From NCBI RefSeq assembly GCF_041260155.1, contig NC_091933.1, forward strand, positions 31,179,933-31,243,932: a stretch of DNA of 64,000 nucleotides. Reading direction: 5' to 3'. This stretch comes from Ptychodera flava (lineage: Eukaryota > Hemichordata > Enteropneusta > Ptychoderidae). Every line of letters begins with the position of its first letter. Position 1 is the first letter of the stretch. This document shows positions 26,501 to 38,500 of the stretch, in pieces. A program made the translations under genes and the position numbers. Under the pieces are notes generated by a model. The model was not told the DNA's origin and did not search any database. It saw only the letters and a program-made list of their open reading frames with translations.

Positions 26501-29500
26501 ATCCTTGTACCAAGTTTGAATGAAATCGCTCCAGGCATCTCTGAGATATCTGCGTGAACGGACGGACGGACGCACGCACGGACGCACGCACACACGCACG
26601 GACATGACCAAACCTATAAGTCCCCCCGGACGGTGTCCGTGGGGACTAAAAATATGAAAAAAATTGTTAACAGTTACAAATACTGGGGCTTTAAAATATC
26701 ATATTTCCATTTAATCTTCTCCTAACTTTCCATGCCATGGTCGGGAATAAATTCTTCTCTGACGTGTATTTTATGTGGTACTGGGAGTTATTGTTGATAT
26801 GCGGCTGGTATGCTAAGTTGTAATTCATAGCATGCGTACATGTACATAATGCAGATTTTAATATCTCCAGCCAACCAAGGAACTGAGTTGGCATTCCATT
26901 GGTATTACACAATAAAAGGTCAGCGTTTTGATGCCAGTTGACATACATGTACTTCCAATACTGCAGATACCCTGTTGTCAAATTATGGCAAGTCAAAAAT
27001 CAGAGCAACAACATTTTACAGTATCTGGCAAGCAAGCCCAAGAGACAGCAGATACCAGGGCAAACAGACAACATCTCATTTAAAATTAAAGTGATTGTGG
27101 AGGGACCATGGATAACCAGTTGAAATTTTGTCTTCTTCACTACTTTCAATGATCAATAATCTACCAATTAAGGTTTGCATTAAATATTTGGACTATTACT
27201 TGGTCTACCCTACATGTACATGCATTTGTAATGAAATACATGTAACTGTGTCCCATACTGACTGACTATTGTCACAGGCATTTCCTATGAGTATTCAAAA
27301 TGTTTCCATGGGTATTTCACTATTTTAGATTTTTTGTAGTAAATGAGAGACAATAATTAGCATAATATATATCATCAAAGTCTTCGAAGTCACATTTACA
27401 GCCAAGTGTTTGTTTCTGTCTATATTACACACTATGAATGTGGTTGCTAGCTGTCTGGTATTTTGCTTTGACAGCACAGGACAGAAAGAATGCATACTGC
27501 CTGTGGCAATTGGAGACAGCCTACCAATGGAGGTGGTGAATACAAACATTTTAATAGCGGTATATTACCTGACAGGTATGGTCTAATAGTACATGGCAGG
27601 TGTTTGTTACCTTAGATACATGCAGACAATATGACTGGAAATGATATGCACTGTCTCTACATGCTAGCACCGTTTTCAACAACAGCCTGACAACGATTAG
27701 CTTTGAAACTCAACAAATTGCACAGTAATAATGATTTATTGACAGCTTTAATTTCTGTCTTTCTTGTCAACAAAAGTGAAGCCCTGAAGAAGGTTCTGGA
27801 TAATCTCTCATGCCAGCAGACTGCCCGGCTAATTCCTTGACGGAAATCTATATTTGGAATACAGCATCCTTGTCAGCAATGACCTTCCATGATGCATGGT
27901 GACAAGTTGCATAATGTTATGTATGTGTGATCAGGGTGTCAGACTGTGTGTTTTGCACAGACTCATTCTCCATCAATGTACAAAGTAGTTTGTACATTGG
28001 CAAAGCAACTTTTACTCCACAATATACAACGTGATATACATACACATTTGATATACATGTATAAGCTACAAAATAGTATATCACAAACACAACCACTACA
28101 GATTTTTCCTGGTTGATCTAAAGTTATTTTCCTATTATTATTATTATTATTATTATTAAGACTTTATTTCGGACTTTGCCACCCATATCATAATTACGAA
28201 AAAATAAAGCTTACTGTAATACAGAGAAGTTACTATGTGAGAAAATGATGCAATATGTAGCGTTGTGAAACCTTGGACAATGTTATAGTGGGCAACTCTT
28301 TGGCAAGGGGCCTATTGGCATAGAGCCAGGAGACAGGTCTGTTTAATTGGTAGAGGCAACACACTGACCACCTATCAGTTTAGTCCACTGGTATCTCTCA
28401 CTTTCTTATTACAAAAAAATTCAAGGGATCTACATGTGGGTATGAACATCTGATTTGTCTTATTATTAAGAGGTCTTCCCGTGAAGAGCTGAAATGTGAC
28501 ACGTCCGACCCACGGAAACCACTACATTCCAACCATCCGATGATCAATCCAAGGAATATGGCACTGGCACATGTACATATCCGGTTATCTCTTGGACAGA
28601 GAAACTGGCCAGTTCACAATGCAATATTATTTGGATATTCATTGGATTTTTAATATCAACTGCATACAAATAAACTGAGTGTGAGTCCCTCATGTATCTC
28701 TGCTGTGGGGTGACTTTCCCAGTGTTTGAGAATATTGGAATGGTTTTGGAGCCCCCTGCCACATAGATTTCTGTCAGTTCCTTTTACAAAATTTGACCAT
28801 AAACAAGTTTCTCTTGGGGCTATGATTTGACAAAATGGTGGAAATCTACTTCCCGTCACTTGTTCCTCTTCGTATTAGTCATTCTACATGGATGTGGCTA
28901 ATTTATACAGGAAGCTGAATGCAATATTCTTGTACTCATTAATTTGGTAATCTTCATTTACCTAGTCAATACTTCAAAGGTTTTCACAGGTTATTGTTGA
29001 ATATGAGTGTAAATTTGTTTGTTATTTATCTGCTTTCTACAATGCTACAATAATGTAGCCAGGTGGGCTATCAAACGAGTTTGAAGCATTTAAATGCAAC
29101 ATTACCCAATACTGTACATGTATGCATTAATTTGCACAAGCTATGAAGGCTCCGCTCACATTTTAAATAGTAACACTGAATAAATTAATCATATGATAAA
29201 AATTTGAATATTGCGGCACAGATAAAATGAAATACATTTATGCAGATACATAACTATGGATGAACCGTTTTATACATACATTATTCTATTTTTCAAATGT
29301 ACTTACAGATCACAGATGTGACAGAACACTTGGCTATGTGAGAAGAATCGCTTGACAGCAAAAACATATAAACTGTTTTACTGAACATGTGTATGCGCGC
29401 AGCGTACATGTTGCCTTGATGGCTTTGGGCTGGAAGTTTGAATCAAAGACAGGGCTGTCTCAGTCCAAACCTTTTGATATTGAATGGAAACCCTCAGTTA

Positions 29501-32500
29501 ATTTGACACAATTCTACTTAAGCCCTGGGTGCTGCTGAACTGTGGCGACGCATGGATTCAGAACAATGTACTCTATTGACACAAGTTTGATGCACTTTGA
29601 TTATTTATTGATTTCCCAAACAAACTATTGCCCTACATTCTGGTACAGTAACCCTATTAGCCAAGCAAAATTGAGCTTTTGTCCCTAGCATATGTCAATT
29701 AAAATAAAATGTGACCAGCATACCGCAATATGAAAAGTGCCTTCAACTTTTAGAATTCAAACAAAAGACTTTTTTGATATGGAACAATGCACACGGATAT
29801 TAAAAGTCAATTTATAGAAAACCATTCATAGATAACAATGTTGTGGACTAGGCTATTGATATAAAAGTTGAAACGGAAAATAGACATCATAAACTTATGT
29901 AACTTGAGCATGTGTTTAAAAATGTCGTACAAGGGATGGTCCTTGAATATATCAATCACAGAATGACTCAAGCTGTCACAAAGCACCTTTCTCTCTTGTT
30001 TTGTCTGCTTAATTTTCAGCAGAACTATTTGATCCCAAAAGAACTGTCATCTAATAATATGCTGTGGGCATTGTGGAAATGAAAAAAAAACCAGTTCTAT
30101 GAGTGAAAAAGGATTATCCTATTTTGATGGGAGCTTGAATCTGCATGTTATTTAGGCAATCTGTCGAATATTGCTAATTGGATAAGTTGGATGAAAGAAT
30201 TAGTTCACAGAGATTTAGAGCTGGACCATTATTATTATATTACCACAAAGGACCATCATTATTTCAAAGTGGCACACTCTTAATGAGATTAGAATAAAGT
30301 AATTTCATTCTACTGATTTAAAATATCAAAGACTTGCATAAGTATAAAGTGAATAAACCATACAAATAGAACAATTATTGTATACAGAAATGTGCTTGAT
30401 AAACCATCTTCCCCTTCTACTGCCTATGGATCAACTATCAAAGGTAGAACTCTGGACAAACACCATGTACAGTAGGCAGTGTCAACAAGGACAAGTGCCT
30501 CTTTGCCCTCAAATCTTGTTCTAGTACATGTACTACCGGTAGTAGTAGTGTCTGTGCTTTTTTCCAGGTTCCTACCAGCCTCTCATTAATTTGAAAGTGG
30601 TTCTGATTTACAAACCTTTGCCATAAAAGGGACATAAGCTGTAACTTGTGGCAAATTTTTCTTGTTCTCTGCTTCTGTATATCAACTACCCTGTCTAAGA
30701 GTCAGGACTTGAATACAATTTTCAACAATAACAATGGAGATTATACTCATATATGGGTTGCCAATAGGTTGTGTTAATATGCTAAATAATTGGCATTAAA
30801 TTACAGTTCAGGGATTCAATGCAGAAAGTGTAGGGAAACTACAAAAAAGAAGTTCTGAAAAAATAGCAAAAAGATACAGCTTATGGAGCTATAAAGTACT
30901 GGTTGAATTCTCAATGGTGGAGATATCTCACTTTCAGGACACATTTCTTTCTAGATCTCTCAATGCAAGGAGCTCTAGCTCATCATTGCATGGAAGATGT
31001 ACCGCACACTGACATACTGATACCCAGACACAATCACAATTGAAAAGACATCAACAACAACTTGTCTCTTAAAATCCAGGCTGCTGCCAACTTTTCTATG
31101 AAGAAGGTCACGAGTTCTGAAACTGTACACCGAGAAAGGTCATTGAAACGTGAGAGAAATTCTGTCTGTGTGTTGGCATGATTCAATGAGGATCCCAAGG
31201 CACACAAGTATTGATTTTACAATGACATGTGACAATTGCCCGGCCTGGATATCAGCCCTTGGGGTTAGGAGAATCAGTGCTCAGAGGTCTGGGACCATTG
31301 ATTTTTTTAACCAGCTTTTACGGCGTGTGTGATCGATTAAAGGTTAAAACAGTACATCGGGGCATTTTAATACAGTTTACATAAATGGTCCTGGGACCAG
31401 TGCACTCAAAAATGGATTTGCTATCCTAATCTGTCTGCATAGCTTGTTCACTAAACCTATTGATTTCTGTATCAAATGTCTAATGTAAAGTCAGGTTGGC
31501 TTGGAAAGATGCACAATGGTTAGGAAGGTTTATCTGTGGAGTGCATGAGGAATGGACACTATTATATCTTGAAAAAAAAAGTTTATTCATCATCTTGAAC
31601 ATGTGTAAACAGATGTAAATACAATTCAAAGACTACAAACACAATACTCTATACCTACAATGAGAGACTCTCAGGTTGCCTGTGTTAAGTGTTTACTTGC
31701 CTTTTCAAAATTGATACTGGATCTATACATAGGTAACTCCCATCAATTTGTATCAACTTATGTCATTTCTACAAGAGATCAACATTGTTTTTGCATAAAG
31801 TTTGGTCCTGGTAGAAGGTATGACATCATGACCTTTGTGAACTTTAACGCACCTACCCTATGCCTGACTCACACCATTTCCTCAAATGTCATCGGTCAAA
31901 AGCAAAACGTCAGCAACAGTATGTGGAACGGACTAAAATAAGCTTTGACCATGGACTCTGACATGACTAACTGTACTTCATCTTTGTAACATTGCATATA
32001 TTGTTACACACATTCAGTACAGAAGAAGCAGAATATGTCCTCTTTCTCTGTGAATTATGACACACAATGATAATGATCTACATACATTCTATCAGATCTG
32101 ATGCAAAGCATCAATAATTACAATTCTGTCAGAGTTTGACTTTATCAAGCCTGTCAAATCAGGAGGGTTGATCTTAAAATATTTAAAACATGACATTTTT
32201 TGTCAATTTAAGTAAAATGTGTCATGATAATTAATTTAAGTACTCAACTCAAACATTGAAAATACTTGGTGCTAACTCACGAGACAGCTGTAGTTGCATG
32301 CATGTAAACAAGAACATGCAGATTCTTTCCTACAATATAAGGACCGATTAATTTTGCACTTACTGTTTGGTGTTTCTGCACAAAGCCAAACAATCATAAT
32401 GGACTAAAGTGGCTTCATAAACTAAAGTCTCTATTTATCAAGCTGCTTCACCTACTGAGCACAGAAAGAAAAGATGATATGAAATTTCCAGGGAGGAGGG

Positions 32501-35500
32501 ATGTCAGAACTGCAATTGTGTGACTTTCTTGTGTACAAACAATTTATTTATTGCACAATATCTGGATGCATTATAGCTGCAATATGTAAATTTTATGAGG
32601 TACATTACGACAAACATGTTTTAACTTTAATCAATGCCTACATTTTAATGTTTTTTTAAAAAATGCCTACATTTTAATGTTTTTCTTGGTATGGGCCGAT
32701 GGCCTGAAATAAAGGTAATAATAATGATAATATCAATCGCCAATTGGACACAGAATTTACATTGTCATATGGGTCCCATACAACCTATGACATGACTGCA
32801 GTTCTGATAAACCCCTTCCCTTTCAACATGATCAGGTACTAGGTATTTGATAAAAGTTATGGACTACAAGAATGAAATGTCAAGTCCCTTGTTATTACAT
32901 GTAGCATTGATATCATTCCCATGAACCTATGCCTTTACGTATGAATTATTCACCAGAAAAATGTTAATGTAATTTCATGTAAAAAGTGTCTTCATCGGTA
33001 ACAGTACAGTGCAGACTCCAATTCAGATACTCTTTGCAAATCTGTCTCATACACTCAGATTAACCAGTGAATTTCCTGGAAATCACGACACTTATTGTCT
33101 AGCTTGATATCTCTGATAGATGTCCAGTTTTACTAAGCATATTATTTGAGCAATAACATTCTTGACCATATATCATATTGATTTGCTTGCTTTGACCTAT
33201 TGTAATTACTGTAAGATGATTTGCATGCCTGAAATTCAAAGACAGGTAACAGGTGTACTTGAAAATTGTAAGGATTTCGATACTTGCTCCTATAACTTTC
33301 ATGACAGCAAATTTGAAATTTTGATGATGGAACACAGGTCTGGCAATGTCATTCATACTGTATGTACATCACAGCCTAGCCTTTCAATGTTGGCGCTGGA
33401 GTGGATTTGATCACCCTAGGGCTCATGTTCAGCCTGTCCTGCAGTAGTACCGGTAGTTTTGGCTTTGCATGCTTCGATATCAGCAATTCACTTTACATGC
33501 TACTGGCAGTTCTGTCACCCATTTTTAGCACAAGGGTAATATAACGAGATAAAAGGCAAGCACCTTGAATTATTGCATATTAAAATATCAATCAATTTTA
33601 TAATTAGCTCTTTATCTTAGAGGTATGAAATATCATGTGTACATGTGCACATACAAATTGAAATTACATGTACCACGTTCACTGACCACACCTCTGCCAT
33701 ACTCTAATACTTCAAAATGTATGCTAAATAAGGATGTCAATGTTCTTTAAATAATTATAGCAAGGTTTACCATTTATATATCATGGATATCTTATACACA
33801 TTCAAATAATTTTGGCAAAATTAATGTATTTGAGCTTTTCTGAAGAGAAGAAAACGTGTTATACAAGTCATACTAAAAGAAAATAAACAAAAAGACAATG
33901 CATCACTCTTTTCATTAAATGTCACACTGTGAATTCAGATCTCTCAAAAAAATTGCATTGTATTATTGTACTTTGATAATTGCTTGTTAAAAAAATGTGT
34001 GACAAATGCAAAATTACCGGTAAATTTTGCAGATTTTACCTCTAAAGTGGCTCAACACAAAAATCGTCTCTACCGGAAAGTAAACAAAATGCAATAACAC
34101 GAAGTGAAATGGCTCAACTGATGAATCTCATAAAAACTCCTTTAGCAGATTTGCAGTAGGGTTTGCAATCAATTATTCATCTATGCCAGACATGATTAAC
34201 AGTCTGTTTAGGCTCAGCGTTATATCTCTGCCACCATTACTTTCAGTTTTATCAGAGGGGTCCTATTACTCCATAGTCATTACTTGGCTGTGACATTTTC
34301 AGAAATAATATCAGATATGTTTTGAAACCTCCAGTGAATAATATATTTAGCAGTGGTGAGAGGCTGCGTGATACAGTGTGTGTTCCAATTTTCTTGTTCC
34401 TCTCTATGTAATGTTCAATGGTGAAAAAATTGTGTTAATCTGCAACTCGTGTCATCCAAATATGCCCTGTTTCATCAAATACACATTGCCAAAAATATAC
34501 TAATGAGGCAAGGTTGACATTTACAACTGTATATGGCAAGTTCAGTGTAAATATCTATATTGACGTACTAAAACACAGTGACACTTTCTCAATATACATG
34601 CATCTCTAAAGAGAACATGAACTCCAAGTTTCCAGCTTCACTGACAAAGACTGAACTATTAAAACCACACCAAAGTTCAATATGATCAAAGAGCTATTTT
34701 TTGCCAATTAAAAATCAGACACAGAGTTCAGCAATACATATAAAGTTTGACGAAAGAGCTTGATCAAGAACTTCCCATTTTGAGAAGCGATATGCATTTG
34801 CCCATAAAGAAATGTTAAAGTACCATGGCAGTGTTGGTGCAACTTCATTATAAACAGTGTATTTATTTCACAACAACTGGATGCAGCATGTTAAAACAGC
34901 TACACACAAATTACACGTTCACCATTGTGTATTACAAAAGAAAACTTCAACTCTGAATCCTTCCTACAAACATGTATCCTTGTAAGATGGGTATCTTATT
35001 ATGACCTCTAATGATAACGTGAATCTGTTAAACTTTATATTTATCAAACAATTCTAATCATGGTACAATATTATTTCAATCTTCATTTAAAGACAGATTA
35101 AAATGGCAAGGTTCTATTTATCATTTTATGTGATTTGACCCTTGACCTTTGGCTTTTAAAACATCCCCCAGTGTTTACTGGCCCTGAAAAACTGTTTTAC
35201 CTTTAAAAAATTTCAAACCTGCTCTGGTTGTGTTATTTATTTCGTTTGACGAGTAAAATAGTTGTAATCGCTGTTTCAACTTTCAATACAGGTAAAAAGA
35301 TCAACAACAGGTAGCTGAAAGCTTGTTTGGTCAATTTTACATATTCAATACACAGTAGACCGCTCAGATTAGGGATGCACCATTAGACACTGCGAGGGAT
35401 AATCAAAGTGACACTGTATAACTTTTTCACCCTCAATGCTTTGAAATGTTTTTAGAGTGGGCAGAACATGCATTGGTTACTTTTCAATCAAATATTTTTT

Positions 35501-38500
35501 TTAAAAAGCAGCACAGCTCCAAAATTTGCTGACATTTTCTCTTCTGACATTTCAGCTCATTCGTAACTATCCACCACCCTCCCATGATCTAATGGTCTTG
35601 CCCTCATTTTCCATCACAGTGCTGTCTCAGGCAAGCATATCCTCGTGACATTCTTGTGATTCCTACTGTCTTCATACCAGGCCTTGGTATAGCATCACTT
35701 GAGAAAATTTCAATACAGGATTGCCATTTCTATATTTACTGTAAGAGCAGAACAAGAACTGTCGTACAAGTACCGTGAATGTACAGACAGCTGTGGTTTC
35801 CAGCATCTGAGAGTGTGAGAAACAGAATGACGGGCACACTCACACACTGTCACATACACATATGACTGGCACACACATCACAGTAGGACTGGCACATATA
35901 TGACAGTATGACCGACACACACCCAGTACGTGAAGACCGAACAGGAACTGGTACCCTGCAGAAACTGTCCTCAGTTTCAGGATGATGTCAAAAATCACAC
36001 TTGAATGTGAAACGGCACAAGGTTACCTGCTAACAGCCAAAATGGATTTGACTATCAAGAATAAATAAGAACAAGAATTCTTTGTGTGTTGGCTTTTAAA
36101 TTGTAATCTATATTCTTCATAACCATGCACTGTTTTCTATATTTGTCCAAATATACAATTTTATTTGAATACACACTCTGCTCATATTATGTGCAATATA
36201 CCACATGTACTTGAAAAGTTGGCATACAAGCACAGTTAAAACCATCAACTAAATGTAAATACGGCCTGGCAATAGAAATCAATGAGGCTTGATCATGCCA
36301 TGGTCTTTTAAAATGTCCATCAGTCCACGGTTGACTTATATGTAACTATGATGTATGCACACTTCTCTTTGTCAGAACTAATTCCTTGAAACTTCCGCTG
36401 TTAACAGAAAAGATGCAACTTCCACAATGGTATAAAAACATAATTTTCCTCAAGGGGATTTTAGGGGGTGGTCCAACCCTGTGATTTTGGACAAATCTAT
36501 TACTACGTACAAATTACACAAAATCAGCCCTTTGTTCAATACAATACAAACTAGATATCGTTATGTAAATTAGCCATCCTTTTGTTTTAAGCTGTGGAAA
36601 ACTGATATAAATGCACAGATAATTTATGTGGTTGAATATACATCAAAATATGTAACTCTCAGGGTCTGAGCACCACCTTATAGATCAATAATAATAATGA
36701 ACAGAGATATATACCATAAACAGGGTTTCAGTTCCTCTGAACACTGCTTTCATAACAGAAAGTAAACCATGGTAAGTTTTATGACCAAGCTGCAATAAGG
36801 TGATACTGATAGCACCAGCTGATATACGTCAGATCACATCACAGCTACATTTAGCAACATCAACAAGAATATTGTCTGGGAATGTGTTGGGAAATGTGTA
36901 TCTGGATTTATGCTGTGCACTTGCTTTGTAAAAGAATTTTTCTTTCAATTGCTGACATTTTCAGTGATGTTTTCATGAACTTCTGACATTTTATGTACAA
37001 CCATACTTTGACTAATAGAACCTGGTATGCTGAATATTATGAAATAGTTTTTCCTGAAAAACATTTCCCAATACTATTTTAAATCAATTTCCACTATTTT
37101 TGTCTCCTTGAAGCAGTGTGAAGCAGTGAACTTCCTCACTGGAGAGCCCTCTCAACCACAAGACAAACATGGATTAAATGAAAGCTACAGACCATGTCAA
37201 TATTAATCATATTTAACAATCAGAGAGCTATTTACAAAAGCTATTGGGCTCTGCTCTGACACATTGATGGTGTTTCTAATGGATCTACAGACACAAATGC
37301 AGGACTGATTCCTGACACCCTTTTGAAGGGTTGACATCCTTTTTGAAATATCGATTATTATGTGACTTGAACCCCCTTGTGAACAAACTATGGTATATGT
37401 CAAGGCTGATGCGACGGCAGGCCACTGAAACTCAACAGCTGTCATGGTGTATTCAAAATGACAATAAATTTGACAGCGTGAATGTGATTTCCTTTTGGAA
37501 ACGTGACAAATTTGTACACTGCTGCAAGAGATGTTGCACTTGTTAGATGCATTTGTGAACAGGAATTATTTTGGCTGTGGGAAATGATATAACATTATGC
37601 CACAGTCCCTCCATCATGACCGTGATCATGCCTAGATTGAATGAGCCAAATGGAAGATAAACCCTACAAAGTAGCTCACAAGTGTGCATCATTCATGTCT
37701 TTGTATAGTCATTCAGTCCATTATTTTAAGTTCATTTGGGTAAATGTGTGGTTTATTTTACTGTCATCTTACTTTGAGCATCAAGACATGATTATTTCGT
37801 GTACATGTATGTCTGGTTTGTTAGTAGTTTTATGGATATTGTGTCAATAATATGGAATCCATGCCTTGTCAATCAGTAGCAATCATATGAAGAATCATAT
37901 TGGTATGACTATGAGGGTGGGGAATTTTTTTTAACAGGAGAGCAGTAATGACATAGACCTTAGAGCAGAAGCATCTATGTGTGTCTAGTTGCTTCTGAGT
38001 GATAAAATATGATAAAAGTATGAAATGAGAATAATTTTGTTGGTTAAACAACTGTTCCACAATTGGAAAAAACACTGGCTTTGCCTTCATTTTATGATAG
38101 TCTAAAGATCTATTCCTACTTTAGGTACCCATCCATAAGTTCAAAACATGGAGACTACATCCTGGGCAAGCATTCGTATTTGATTATTAATTCACTTCAA
38201 TTACTGCATCGAGAAACATGAAACATGTCATAAGAATATAGTCACTTTAGTAAAATAGTGAGAGTATGTACGGTTTTAGCAATTGCCAATCCAATGTTGT
38301 TTCGGGGCTCTGCTCAGAGCATAGTACAGCAAAAGATATGCATACATTTGTGTGTGTACATGCATGAAGCCATTTGTGTACCTTCAAAAGGCAAACAAAC
38401 TTCTTGAGAAATGGGAGCAAGTTAAAGGCAAACTTATGGTTTAATAATTAATGATTTGTATACTGAAATTGCACAGGTGACCGTGTACTACACTATCACA

